Shown in pieces: positions 46,442 to 60,000 of a stretch of 64,000 nt of DNA. This DNA is from Diprion similis (Eukaryota > Arthropoda > Insecta > Hymenoptera > Diprionidae). The stretch is taken from NCBI RefSeq assembly GCF_021155765.1, contig NC_060110.1, forward strand, positions 25,070,001 through 25,134,000, given 5' to 3'. The position numbers were made by a program, and so were the translations under genes. The notes under the pieces are model-generated. The model saw nothing but the letters and a program-made list of their open reading frames with translations, was not told where the DNA came from and searched no databases. Numbering within the stretch: the stretch's first letter is position 1; the number at the start of each line of letters is the position of its first letter.

Positions 46442-48989
46442 TCATGTATAGTTTTCTAAAATTGTGTAATACAGTTCTGGTAGGTATTTTAGAATTTGCA
46501 ACACGTATTAGTCCCACAAAGTGTCGCATAGGCACACATACATTTGCTATGTATTTGAATCAATCTTGCCAGCGTTCAATTAAAGAAATTGACCGTGCCT
46601 CACGTTCGCTCAAGACACAATTGTTACTACATTTTTAAATCTTAAAATTTTTATAGAAGAATTGATGCTAATGTACAGTCTGTGATACTGAAAAGATTGT
46701 GTCGCAGAGTCAATACATCTTCATCCAATCGCAATCTTTTCCAATCAAATTTTATTTTTCCGAGTCCCATGTTAGTTAAATTTCATCTTACACAAAATTC
46801 TTAGTTACAATTAACACTCGAGTAACATTGACTAAACTCTTAAGAGTGATAATATGGTATGTCCAAAGTTTACACGACTACAATTTTTCTCCACTTCATA
46901 TGTGAAGTTTTAATTAGAATTTACACCAATGTCATGCTTGCGTAAACAATTCCGGTTCTGGTCTTCAACAGAGCTTTGATTTTGTACGAGTTTTCCTCAG
47001 TACCGAGGCTTTTTAATAACGGATTACCCTTCATAAAAATATAACTGATTATATTACGCCATTTGTCCCATACGTAACCCTCTAATTATTTGATACCTTA
47101 CACAATTAGCTAATATATTACTAGAAATTTAGTCACGGCACCTTGCAAGATTTTTTAAACTCTAGCCCAGAATCCTCTATTGTTTCATTGCAAGTTCACC
47201 AATCATTCTCATGTGCCATTTACATTTCATAGGTGTTTCATTATTCACTACTTCAGCAATTGATACAAGTAATGCACAAACTGGTTGTGCCATTGTGCAC
47301 TAAACGAATGTAAAATATGCGTTATACAACACGCGCAGAGTGTGACTAATGAGAAAAGCAAATAAAAAATATTGTAATTATTTTCAAAATTCTAACACAG
47401 TCTTGTTAAAATTGAGTCCCACTTTTCAGTATAGTATGATTAGTGTTGGTAAAATTTTTCATAAATTCAGCCTCAATTTTTAAATCATCGCTGTCTAAAA
47501 TGATAGCTGCCTAAGAAAATGTTGATATTGTTTGATTCAATGGTAAATCTTGACCGAATCAACACTGCAAAACAAAGATCTGGTTTTTGTGAGCAGCATT
47601 TTTCAGAAAAGGTATAAATCAACTTCAATACTGGAAGAAGCGATTGAATTGTGAATGTCTTTTAAAAAAAGCGCTACACATTTTCCATATGTATAAGATC
47701 TCAGAATCATAGTTCAAGCCTACATAATTTTCTTTCACAAGGAATACGACTATATACTTTAAACACAGTGTTGTTTTCGTATTCCTTGTATAGCAGAATT
47801 ATAAAACTATTGTACAAATTACAATATGCATATTTGATATTATGCATATACCATAATATTTAAATGCCACTGCATCTATGTGATATAAAGTGTAATTCAT
47901 GTAGGTATTGTATGATAATGCAGGGGGATTTTAATATAATGAAACAAAGTAAGCATCTTATCTCTATATTTATTTGGGAAGTCGTTCGATTGCGTTATTT
48001 ACACATTTTACAATTATTATACGTACATCAATATACATAGGTAATGATCTCTTATTTTGAATTACAAATATTTTCTACACTGGGTGTAGGAATGATCTTA
48101 ATTTTTAGATTGTGAAACATAACGCAACAAAGGTACATACATGCATTTACACCGCAAAAATATTTCCGTTATAAATTGTTGAAATATTTTTTAATCCAAC
48201 ACAGTACTTTTTTTCAACCTCGACACCACCCACCATGGTTAACCTGCGGAATACTGAAAGGCTGTCGTCGTTGGGGCTAAGCGACGTGAAGCCCATTTTC
48301 TTTTTGTTTGCTATCACAGAGCTGCTCGAAAACCACACAAGGGTTTGTAGGAGGTCTTTTTCTACGTGTTACTTTTACTTCCTTAACAAGTGTGAGTTTA
48401 TGCAGGTAAAGGGTGAACATTAGGGGGCCATGGATGATTCCTTGCGGTACCACAAATTTTGCAAATGTATAATTTTTAAAACATATACGAACGTATTGGA
48501 TAAATGAAATACACCTTCAATCGCCGTTAAAACTACATTAATAATTTTTTTTCATATTTGTTGACAATAACTTTACAAAAATAGGCGATTTTTCATAAAA
48601 CTCTACTATATGGAGCTGTTCCAGTAAACGCGACCCCAATGACAAGCAACTCTCACCCTCACTCTGCAGCTTGGAGAGCGGATTGCATATCAGCTAGGTA
48701 CATACATACACACATGATAGAAAATTACTTTTCAAAGTAGAGTACTGTAGGACGTATAAAATCTATTGGAGTCTATTTCCTAATATTATTAAATATTATA
48801 AATACTCCATCGAGGAAAGCATACTAAACATGCGTAACGTAATGTATAGATGCATTGTATGTGGCCCATGCAAGTTCATCATCCTAATTTGATTATCAAA
48901 TCGCACATACTTATCAGACATACCAACCGCCAACCAGCAGCGATATAGCCTAAGTAGATATAGGAAGTGACAGACGAACGTCGGCGTTT

Positions 48990-48995
48990 CACGTG
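48990..48995. promoter_or_regulatory. E-box CACGTG in the VPS35 promoter region
   Basis: TTTCACGTGTCC lies about 325 bp upstream of the proposed VPS35 start codon and between inverted GTGACAGA / TCTGTCAC halves. TCACGTG is the core bound by MITF/TFEB-type factors, which control endolysosomal genes, as well as by other bHLH proteins. The function is only suggested by context. Confidence 0.35.
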
Positions 48996-49318
48996 TCCAT
49001 CTGTCACTCGTCGATCGTTATCCCGCATTGACCCGCAGGTCTAAAATAACGGCGCTTCGTGTAAATATCGGTTTTGAAAAATAAAAAAGAAAAACCAAAT
49101 CCAACATTTGAACATTGTAAATACGTTTTACTCCCGTATATTTACCTCCGTAGGGATAAACGTGTGGCTGGGTAAAATGATGTGAGGGTGCCATTTTGTT
49201 ATCTTAAAATAAAACACGACCGATTCTTCTCAATGTTAATTGAAGAAAACAATACTTGAATTGATAACTGCAGAACAAAGATATCGACGGCGCAAACGAA
49301 AAAGAGAAGCAATAGAAA

Positions 49319-52300
49319 ATGGTGAGCTCAAGTATTTTATTAGTGTAACTATTAATGCTCCCTGGAATGCAGCCCGTAGGTCCCGACTCTGGTAGAAGTA
49401 TGCGGGAAAGTAATAATACCTGTAATGTATCGATGATTCATTTATTCTGTTCTTCCAACGGTGCTCTGCGCTATTGACTATCATCATAAGTTGAATTCCA
49501 GTAGCCTTCGTTATACGTCAGTACCAATCATCTGTCTTCTTATACGACAAGTTATTATTTTTTAATTCCATTTACGAATTCTTATTGATTCGCCCAGAAC
49601 TCACTCTAGCTGTTAATTGTTATAAATGATGGACTGGGGATGGCAGTTCAGATCTGATGCTAACGTAATTTATTAGTATTTTATGTTCATTTCACCCTAA
49701 CCTACAATCCATTACTAATTGTAAACTATGGGCACCTATTATGATATAGAAGCTTGGTTCTTTGCACCCTGATTCGGCTAACACTAAGTTCAGGTTGGTA
49801 AACATGCTTTTCTTGGCCTTTTTCTTGCCACAGAACAATAATCAATTGCCTTCATCGATTGTCATTCGCGCAAACTGAGTCTCCGAGTCTCTGCAGCCAG
49901 TAGTAATCTATCTCTTCCTATTATTTCACAGAACACTATTGTAGATAATAATTACAGTAGATATGAAGCTAGATGATTGTTTTCAAGGCTAATGTTCAAT
50001 GTGTTTGAATTTATGTCCAAACCTCAGTGGTTTGCAAACAATGATGTATTGTTGTAACAGCTGAAATGTATGCAAAACTACACAATTTGCTTCAGAGATA
50101 GCTGTGTGTTTTACCAAGTTGGGAGTACGCAGTCTGCACTGTTACTTTCTTATGACTCAATTTTGATTTTAAGTCTGCAATTTGAAATTTAATCATCGCT
50201 TGCCATTAATAACTTTTCTAGGAATTAGTAAGAATCCATTGCAATCTTGTGTTTCCTTTCAATGCATTCATGCTGCTAGACCCAGGTTGTTAAAAGTTGT
50301 ATTGAAATGCTGATGCGGGAGTTTGGTCGCAATTTTCCTAATCATGTAAAAATATCTTTCTTAGATTTTCAAATTTGTCCTGTGCATATTATCGATAATG
50401 AGTGATCTCAGGATTAGTTTAGAAAAAAGTATAAAATATCTGTCTTGTTTGAGTTGGAGTATTAAAAAACTAAACATTTCGAACAACTTTTTTTTAAACT
50501 CGTCCAATGTCCAAAAGGAATTACATACTTTGCTATTTTTGATTACTAAGTCATCACGTCGTAGCCAAAAAATAACAATCACCACCACCTATCTAGAAAT
50601 TTGCAACTATAACTAATTTTTATCCATTTTAGTGCGCTGGGAAATATTCATCATTAACTTGATAAAGCATGTGTATTATCCAGGTTGATGATTCTGTGTT
50701 ATAAAGTAATACAGAATTTTTTTTTGGTTGCAGTAGAGCTCATGAATAATGCTTAAATAGAGATAAAAGTAGTTTAGATTCCACGTAGAATAACAGCACG
50801 ATTGATTTGACTGGCTGACCTGGCATGGTGCTACTTGGCATCGGTAGGTATCTCTGTTTTTTTCGCAGCCAATGACACCAACCATGACGGGTGTTGAGGA
50901 GCAGGAAAAACTGTTGGAGGATGCCGTCGGTGTTGTTAAGGTTCAGGCCTTTCAGATGAAGCACTGTCTTGATAAATCCAGGCTCATGGACGCACTCAAA
51001 CATGCCTCCACTATGCTGGGAGAGCTCCGCACCTCGCTGCTGAGTCCCAAGAGTTACTACGAACTGTGTATCCTTTTTATGCCATGCCACATACATTTTC
51101 ACATTATCACTTAATTTCTGAGGAAGCTTTCAAATATTGTAAATAGATGTCAACTATGATGAACATCTATCCGTATCTTTTATCGTTCTGGAACGAAAAT
51201 TAACTGTCCAGAGTTCCTTGTGTTTTTCCTGATGCTGCACATCAATAGACATGGCGATAACTGACGAGCTTCGACATCTGGAGCTTTACTTACTAGATGA
51301 GTTTCAAAAAGGGAGAAAAGTTGCAGACCTCTATGAGCTTGTTCAATATGCTGGAAATATCGTACCTAGATTGTGAGTGGAGACAAATTTTGAAGTCAAA
51401 TTGAAAATTTGAATCTTAATCATGTAATAGAATACCTGGCTTAGTTCGATAACTAATAGTTTGCTTTTACAGGTACCTACTCATAACTGTTGGTCTAGTT
51501 TATATTAAAACAAATCCCTGCTTGAAGAGAGATCTGCTGCGTGATTTAGTAGAAATGTGCCGTGGAGTTCAGCATCCATTGAGAGGGTTGTTTTTAAGAA
51601 ATTATTTACTACAATGCACGCGAAACGTGTTGCCTGACGTTGCTGAAGGAGTTGAACAAGAGGGCACGGTGAGTACGCGAGAGCGTTTCCCGGGAACGTT
51701 GCTGTTGCAGGTAGTGTGTTGTTTGTTAGGACTCATTATTTTCAAAGCTACCATTCAATTAGTACTTTTGAAGCTTTTAAACTGAGCTATAATCGCTAAA
51801 ACCTGCTTCAGCCGCTTTGTCATATCTTACCCATTTTTCGCTTGTTATACCATGACTTTCTCACATGTTCACATCATTATTTATATTGTATCAGGTACGT
51901 GACAGTATTGACTTTGTCTTGATGAATTTTGCCGAAATGAATAAGCTATGGGTCAGAATGCAGCATCAGGGTCACAGCAGGGACAGGGAAAGAAGAGAAA
52001 GGGAACGCGAAGAGCTACGGATCCTGGTTGGAACAAATTTAGTCAGACTCAGCCAGTTAGAGACTGTTACCCTTGACAAATACAAAAAGGTTTTCATATA
52101 TCTTGCATCTATCCATTCTCAATTTGTTTTGTACTTCATTACAGAATTTTTTTTACAATCTGTACTTAAACCCATCATTTATTTTCTTACAGCTGGTTTT
52201 ACCAGGGATATTAGAACAGGTTGTCAGCTGCAGGGATGCAATCGCGCAGGAATACCTCATGGAATGCATAATTCAGGTGAATGAAATAGAAAATCCATTC

Positions 52301-55292
52301 TGAATTCTTAAATGCAGCTCTTTCAATATGCTGTGATCCTTGTAAACATGAAAATTAATTTATCCAATCTTTTAATTACTTGGAAATAATGAGAAATGAG
52401 CTGTTTGTGAAATAAGAAAAACGTGTACAATATCAACCCAGTTTTTCTATATTTCCCATTGACAATCTCTTTTTTCACCAAACAACGGAATTGATTCTCT
52501 TTCTGTTACAGGTGTTTCCTGATGAATTTCACTTACAAACTCTGAATGCGTTTCTGAAATCATGTGCCGAGCTGCAAAATGGCGTAAATGTTAAGAACAT
52601 CATTATTTCATTGATTGACAGACTGGCTGCTTTCAGTCAGCGATCAGATGGGGTTGGTGGACCAGGAAGCCCAAGTCAACTTCAAGGAATTCCGACAGAT
52701 GTCAAACTGTTTGATGTATTTAGTGACCAAGTGGCGACTATCATACAGGTAATAAACCAAATAAATCGTAAATTTTTACAATATTGAACCGGATCAAAAG
52801 TCTTGAAAGTTTGAACTCGTCAATAGCATATGTGAAATAACTGTAGGTTTTATTTGAGATGTGAAAGAAAGAGGAAGTTTGTAACGTATATCCTGGATGA
52901 AAAGGAGAACTGTTATATTTTAATGTATGATATAATTCAAATCGCTAAATACAATTTATGGAATCGGTAAGATTGCAATAATTCGCCGATTTTTTGAACC
53001 CACAAAATTCTCAAGTCGTTCTGTGATGACCAGATACTACATGTTGTACTCGTTACTGAAAATTACCATGATTTTATATCCTAAACAATACTTACTCATC
53101 TAGTTTAAGTCTGAGAACAATGAAAATTTTGTGAATTGAACTCTGTTTACTTATACCATCAGAAATTGTAGACAAACAGCAGAGAAACCTCAAAGAAACC
53201 TTAGTGAGACCAACGCATGCTCGAAATTCATGTGTGAGCTTCTCGCTAGTAATCACTGCCGAGGCTTGCGCACATAGTCTGAATGTGTATTGGTTCAACT
53301 ATAGTTTGATTGAGTGAAGAAACGGTGGCAAGCAAAAAAAAAATTTAGCAAAATACTCGATGTTTTTTTCGTTTGTCTCCCTGTCCTTATATGGAAAAGA
53401 AAAAATAATAGGCCCCATTATCTCACAATTAAGTAAACAGCAGATAGTATTGTCAACTTCATACATACATATACTAAGGTCATGTGTATTTCAACACACT
53501 CTTCATTTATCATTTTCTCACAGACCAGGCAAGACATGCCACCCGAAGACATTGTGTCGCTCCAAGTAGCGCTCATCAATTTAGCGCACAAGTGTTATCC
53601 AGACAGAGTTGATTACATCGACAAGGTTTTGTCAACCACAGTGCAAATATTCCAAAAGCTCAACATTGAAAGGTCAGTAAGAAGACTATCAGGTTCGTTT
53701 TTCCGAACGTTATTTTCAGTTTATTGTAACAGTAGACGTCAATCGATTCTAATGTCCGACTAAAAAGTTCTCAGGTTTAACGGTTCACGTTTTTGTGTCC
53801 CATAGATTAGAATACAATAGTGCAGTTTCGAGGGAATTATCTAGGCTGATGAAAATACCTGTCGATAACTATAAGAACATACTGACAGTTTTGAAACTTG
53901 AACATTTTGCGCCACTTTTGGAATACTTCGACTATGAAGGAAGGAAATCATTGGCTGTTTACATAATCACGAATATCTTGGACAATGAAACTCTGATACC
54001 TGCGCAAGAACAAGTCGACGCGGTGCTTTCAATGGTGTCTCCTCTGGTTCAAGACCAACCAGACCAACCAACTATCGAAGAAGATCCCGAAGATTTTGCC
54101 GAAGAACAAGGCCTTCTTGGTAGACTGATTCATCATTTTAAATCCGAAACTGCCGATCAGCAGTACATGATTTTGAGTGCAGCTAGAAAACATTTCAGTA
54201 CTGGTGGAAATAAGAGAATCAAGTATACTCTCCCGCCAATCGTGTTTCAGGCTTATCAGCTGGCTTTTACCTACAAGAGCCTGAAAGATCAAGTGAGCCA
54301 TTATTCATTCGTTCGACCTAATTATTCTGGACGGCTTGATATTTTAGTCCGACAATCTGAGAGAAAAGTTCTAGTTTTTTGACTATTCATTCCAGGATGA
54401 TGTGTGGCAGAAAAAGTGTCAGAAAATCTTCCAATTCTGTCATGTGACAATTACTGCATTAATGAAAGCTGAGCTTGCCGAACTTCCACTTCGGCTTTTT
54501 CTCCAAGGAGCCATTGCTATCGGTGAAATTCGCTTTGATAACTTTGAAACAGTCGCTTATGAATTTATGAGTCAAGCTTTCTCCATTTACGAAGATGAGA
54601 TTAGCGATTCAAAAGCCCAGTTAGCTGCCATTACACTTATAATCGCAACTTTCGAACAAATGAGTTGCTTTTCCGAAGAGAATGCCGAACCAGTTAGAAA
54701 CCAGTGTGCGCTTTATGCTAGCAAGTTACTGAAGAAACCAGATCAATGCAGAGGGGTTTCTACTTGTTCGCACATATTCTGGTCTGGAAAGTCAATTGCC
54801 ACTGATGGCAAAGAGGTATGTTCTCCCATTTACGCCATGTGTTAATTAGATACAGATACGTCATATGATCATACCATTCGCATTCTTCTAGATGCAAGAT
54901 GGGAACAAAGTACTGGATTGCTTGAAAAAGGGAATCAGAATAGCAAGCCAGTGCATGGATACTTCTGTCCAGGTTCAACTTTTTGTTGAATTGCTTAATC
55001 ATTATATCTACTTCTACGAAAAAGGAAATACAGCGGTAAGATGATGCGGGTATTATTTACAACGTATGGATACTCGCCAAATAAATCATTTTGAAAACCA
55101 ACATTATTTCAGTTGAGCGTACAAATTTTGAACCAAGTGATCGCCAAGATAAGAGAGGAATTGCCAAACCTCGAAGTTAGCGAAGAAACTGAACAGATCC
55201 AAAAACATTTAGCAAATACTCTAGAGCACCTTCGGAACCGGATGGAGTCTCCCGAATCGGAAGGTCCATCATATCAAGGTCTCGTACTGTAA
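49319..55292 (+). CDS. Vps35: Retromer subunit VPS35
   Basis: Proposed exons: 49319-49321, 50869-51067, 51249-51372, 51473-51668, 51895-52089, 52193-52276, 52512-52748, 53524-53672, 53806-54292, 54396-54815, 54892-55035 and 55113-55292; 805 residues (human 796). The first exon gives only the Met codon before GTGAGC, making the start MPMTPTMTG; an ATG at 50872 would serve if that exon is wrong. The N-terminal half holds [27 protein letters not shown] (the VPS26-binding PRLYL motif), [19 protein letters not shown] and [19 protein letters not shown]. The C-terminal half holds [32 protein letters not shown] and [19 protein letters not shown], and ends [14 protein letters not shown]. It is an alpha-solenoid scaffold that with VPS26 and VPS29 sorts receptors from endosomes to the Golgi or cell surface. 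Homology is near-continuous, so identity is certain; the one-codon first exon is less so. Confidence 0.95.
51068..51248 (+). other. U12-type (minor spliceosome) intron in VPS35
   Basis: The donor is GTATCCTTT, the exact GT-AG U12 5' splice site consensus. A branch-like TTTTCCTGAT lies at 51,224-51,233 with its A 16 bases before the AG end, inside the 10-20 base window of U12 introns; it differs from TTCCTTRAC at the centre. The acceptor (CATCAATAG) lacks a polypyrimidine tract, as expected. The split codon makes the Tyr in YYEL-YMAI, conserved in VPS35. Confidence 0.75.
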
Positions 55293-55467
55293 TCAAAATT
55301 CAATATCTTTTCCCGTTTATGATGATAATTATTGTAAATAGTTTTTCATTGTGATAATAATCCTGAAATGAATCTGTATAAAATGAATTGAAATAATCAA
55401 ATGATAAAGTGACCGATAATTTAAGCTATCTCAGTTATAGCATTCCGAATTATGTACAAAATGCTGA

Positions 55468-55473
55468 AATAAA
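55468..55473 (+). terminator. VPS35 poly(A) signal
   Basis: Canonical AATAAA in GCTGAAATAAAACATC, placed as expected after the stop. Confidence 0.65.
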
Positions 55474-56199
55474 ACATCATCTTATAATGTGATCATGCCG
55501 GCACTGTAAAATGCATCCATTAATTAACCAGACCCTACAAAAGAGAGTTGCCTTCGGTAATTGTCTGTTAGATCCGGGCTTATAGCAATATTCTCTAAGG
55601 ATCCGAGAGCCGGAATGGGCGAATTCGGTAATATTAGCAGTTGAGAATGTGATGCATAGGTGGGTGAAGTAACACGACGTGAGTATGCGTTTCGTCGGTA
55701 GTGATGGCTTTTCTATCTCATCTAAAGACCGATGTGGATCAGAATAAGACGAAGACGTCGGTACATCACTTGATCATGCCGATATTGCGCTGTGCATATT
55801 TATTGGCAAGTTGAGTTGTCGGTAGCTTAGCATTTAGTTCTGCTGATACGTCAACTTCCATTAGGCTGGCTATCTGTAGTAGAATATGCTCGCTCAATGT
55901 GCAAACTGATCGGAATTTTTTTATTCAAAAAGTCGATCGCTCGCTATTTCATATTCCTAACACGCATCTCGTTACATTGGCTTTTTTTGTATGGGATGGA
56001 TTACGGCTCCGTTGACAAGAACAAGCAGTTCCATCCTTTATCCGTCTTTATCGACCACAATACGCAGCTTCATATAAAGAATAACTGCAGATAACTGTTT
56101 CACCCCCTGGATCCACCGGTGGCGAAAAATTTAATCTGATCGGTGGTCTTTATGTAACTTTCATTAACGCCAATTGTATTGGTGCATTCTTGTTTAACG

Positions 56200-56297
56200 C
56201 TATTGCGATTGGTTAATTCTATTCGTAAATCTAGATTTAGCCGTGCGACAGCAGTGCCCTGCAGTGGCTCCGAAAGTCTAACGGATGTTATTTATAG
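56200..56297 (+). other. Probable non-coding first exon of DCAF8
   Basis: A GC-richer stretch downstream of CCAAT-type boxes ends at a strong donor, TTTATAG|GTAAGCTG. The nearest plausible acceptors before the DCAF8 ATG include TTTTTTTTGCAAG near 56,840. The left edge is approximate and the assignment is inferred from position. Confidence 0.35.
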
Positions 56298-57030
56298 GTA
56301 AGCTGTAGCGATGAACTTTACGTAAATGAAAACCAAAACGTTCTATGTAAACTGTGTTTTATTTATGTGCATCTTGTGTACTCAGTAATGTTCAGTAATT
56401 ATGGCTAGTGGCAACTTGCGCGTTGTGAATGGGTAAATGAATAAATTCACAGGGCACGAAAATACAATTCTTATAGTTCTTGATTTCGTTTTGATTTTCT
56501 TTTGCGACTTATAGGCAAGTATAACTAAATAGGCTGCTTATATCTTACTATTCTTTGTCAGAATTATAACTGTCTTGAATACATCCTAGTATTTTGCGAT
56601 CCCTACGCAATTTTACATTTTTCGGTGAAGATCATTCATCCGTTATCAAGTCAAACAGTAAATTTTAGTGAAACATCCATATCACACCATAATACGGTAA
56701 CGTATCGTACATTTTGCTCCAAATCAACTATTGATATCATTATTGAAAGCGAAACTTCGTTAAATGATGTGAGACATATGTGTAATGTACCGTGAAAGGT
56801 ACTTCAATTTGCTACTACAGGTTGTCCTCAGTTGCTTTTTTTTGCAAGCAAGACTGCAAGTCTCTTATGCCGGGTAGTGAATATTGTTCAAAATCATAAC
56901 TAAAAAATATAAGAACGATTTCATGTTGTGTTATTCTAGATTCAGTCAACGTTCTTGATATGGTGCTACTCTTTCTGTGATTTAATATTCGAGTCAAAGC
57001 CCCAAACTTACAAATCAGCCACTTGATATA

Positions 57031-60000
57031 ATGGAGTGTGAAGATGACGACGAACTTATGTGCGAAACAGAAAAATCAAAAAGTCATGAAACTGAGTCGA
57101 ATGGAATCAACAAAGTGATAGCACAGGATTCTGCCAATCATAATGAAGACAACGGTAACATAACTGCAAAGCACTTTCAACTATGTCTGAATTACAGATT
57201 TCAAACGGCTGCCTAAGAATAAACAACTTTTGTAACAACCGTACGAAATGTTTATAAGAATGGTTGTTGTTATAGGTTGTATCGTATGAAATCAGTTCTG
57301 TTAAATGAAACTAAAAACTCTTTTGGCCACTCGTATCTAAAAATTAATCAGTTTCTAGTAGAGTTAGATTCTGAATATAGTAACAGAAAGAAATTAGTGA
57401 CATAAGCATTGATAATGTCACAGCAGCACAGGGAGAATCTACTGATAATAAGGACGACAGGGTTCAGAGTATGGAGAAGTCACATTATTTTCCGGAGTGC
57501 AGTGATATTAAGAAGGACGAAATGCGGCCGCAGTCTTCAAAAATGGTAAAAGACGTCAGTCAGCAACAGGTGGAACAATCTGAGGAGTCGAATTTGATGA
57601 AAAGTGGTCTGGAGTCAAAAGATAAAAAAAAAACAACTTCTATCGGCGAGTTTGCTCAGTCAAAGAGAGGAATTTCAGAAGGTAAATATTGAGATTGTGC
57701 TCTTCGATATACTTTGAAAGTCGATATGACAAAAATTGAATTTTTTGACTGCATATTGAATATAATTTTCACAGGCCAAGAGAATGGTGATAGACTTTCA
57801 AATGATGAATCAAAGTGCAGTTTGGATACAGACTCTAGTAAACGTCAAAAAACAGATGAAAATGTAAATGGCTCCCTAGCAGCTAGTTGTAGGAATGAGC
57901 TTCCAACGCAATTTCATAAGTTAAAGTCAAAAGTCAGGAAACGAAACTATCGTGTCAAACAGAATATACAGGATGAGGCTCAGGATAGTTCGGATGATGT
58001 ACTCACTGGTGAATCAACTGGTGAAGAAACGGAAAGTAAGTCTCCCCTGAAACCCGTTTTGAAGATTACATCACATTTAACTGGCATGTGAAGATAAACT
58101 TGATGAAAACATCTCGTTCAACTCTGGTCGTTATTAAAAAACATTGCACAATTTTAGAAACATTGCATTCGTTGTTTTATATGACCTAATTGGTAATATA
58201 AAATTATTCTTTATCCTTACAAAAGAGCACTGAAGATATCTTGATTAATTTATTCCTTCTAGCCGTTGATGGGGATGTTGCCCAAAGTAATCACCATCTA
58301 CCGTCAACTGCAGATGAAGAATCAAATTTGAGTGCAAATTTAGACATAGCCGAAGACACCAGTGATGAATTGGAAGAAAATAGTGAAGGGGAGGAGGATG
58401 ATCGTACAGGTTGGTGGTGCTACTACTAAAAAATGATAAACTGACATTGTTGTTACTTCGATAATAATCATTAAGTCTAAGGCTTCAAATTTAACAAAAC
58501 AATCTTACTGTAATCTATCTTTTATTTAGGCAATGACAATTCTAATGAATGGACGTCAGCTAGTGAGTCGATGAGCTCTAACGAGCCAGTCCACCCGGTT
58601 ATGTCTAAAGAAAAACCAAAACCCCAGTGGTTTATTGTCCCCGAAGTAATCAACCGTCAACTTGGTTGCAACAGATTATTCCAGAGCAGATTCTATGGCT
58701 CGCTTCATACTGTACAACGACTAGAACTTATGTATAAACTAAAGGAACACAAGGTCTGCTTTATTAAGTTCATTATTTAGTCTGTACAGGAATTAAATTG
58801 TTAGCAATAAGTATTCTTAATAAGGAACTTCTATTAAACAACAGAAACTATGATCTACAGTACAATTTTTAAATTATTTTCATCAGGGCTGTGTCAATAC
58901 GTTAAGTTTCAATCAAAGAGGGAATTATTTGGCTAGTGGTTCTGACGATTTAATGGTAGTTATTTGGGACTGGCCACTAGGAAAGAAGCATCACATGTTT
59001 AAAACTGGCCACACAAGCAATGTATTTCAGGTAATTATTGTCAATTTCTCATCTCAAATGTATTCCATCGAAATTTAACACGATTATAGTACTACATCAT
59101 GTTACATCTGCAGGCTTCGTGGTTGCCCTTGCCATCTGAACATTTGATGGTAACTTGTGCACGGGATGGACATGTGAGATTAACGGATCTCCATAAATCA
59201 TTGGTAGACTGTTCGCGACGACTTGCAGCTCACCAAGGTCCAGCTACAAAGCTCTCAATTCATCCCGAAATACCACATGTAATACTTTCTGTTGGTGAAG
59301 ATGCCAAAGTATTTGCAATTGATATACGTCAGCACAAACCTACAACGTAAGTCCAGTGTACATTTCTTAATGACTCATGTCGATTGATTCGATATCCAAA
59401 TGTATTGTACTAACGCGGAGTTCATTCTGTATCATTGGGAAGAAATCTTGACAAAATTTGTATGAGAAAACAGCAGGTAAAGCAAAAACGAATAGCAAAT
59501 AATATCGTTTTAGACTCTTGACACTGAAGGAAGGCCAGTCGCAGGTCGCGATATACAGCATCAATTCGAATCCATTCAATAGTAACGAATTTTGCCTAGG
59601 TGGAAGAGATCAATATGTGCGTTTATATGATAAACGAAAAGTTTCTACACCCTTGTACAAGCTTTGCCCGAAACATTTGGTGTGTATTTTGGACGTATCA
59701 TTTGTTCTGTACAAGATTCAACAAGCTGAGAACCTGGCATTGTTAATTGAATAAAATAATTATAAATAATCATGTTATTGCAGAAAAATAACAAGAGTCA
59801 TGCCCATGTCACTTCAGTGAAGTACAACTATAACGGATCAGAAATCGTAGCATCCTATAATGATGAAGATATATACTTGTTTGATACTCTTTTTCCATTT
59901 TCAATTGGAGACTTTGCTCACAGATATCAGGGTCACCGAAATAATGCAACGGGTGGGTATTGTAAAAAAAAGAATATCTAGCTAAAGAAATGTTGCTTTT

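Larger units (their letters stand above)
45987..49318. other. ERK7 3' UTR, intergenic DNA and VPS35 promoter region
   Basis: AATAAA at 46,436-46,441 is a likely ERK7 poly(A) signal. The next 2.5 kb is AT-rich with no supported gene. From about 48,960 the sequence becomes GC-richer and carries a CACGTG E-box inside an inverted repeat (48,967-49,007), plausibly the VPS35 promoter. Confidence 0.5.
55293..57030. other. VPS35 3' end and DCAF8 promoter interval
   Basis: AATAAA at 55,468-55,473, about 180 bp after the stop, is the likely VPS35 poly(A) signal. Further on are inverted CCAAT boxes (GCGATTGG near 56,205) and the probable non-coding first exon of DCAF8 ending at 56,297. No other gene is seen. 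Confidence 0.55.
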
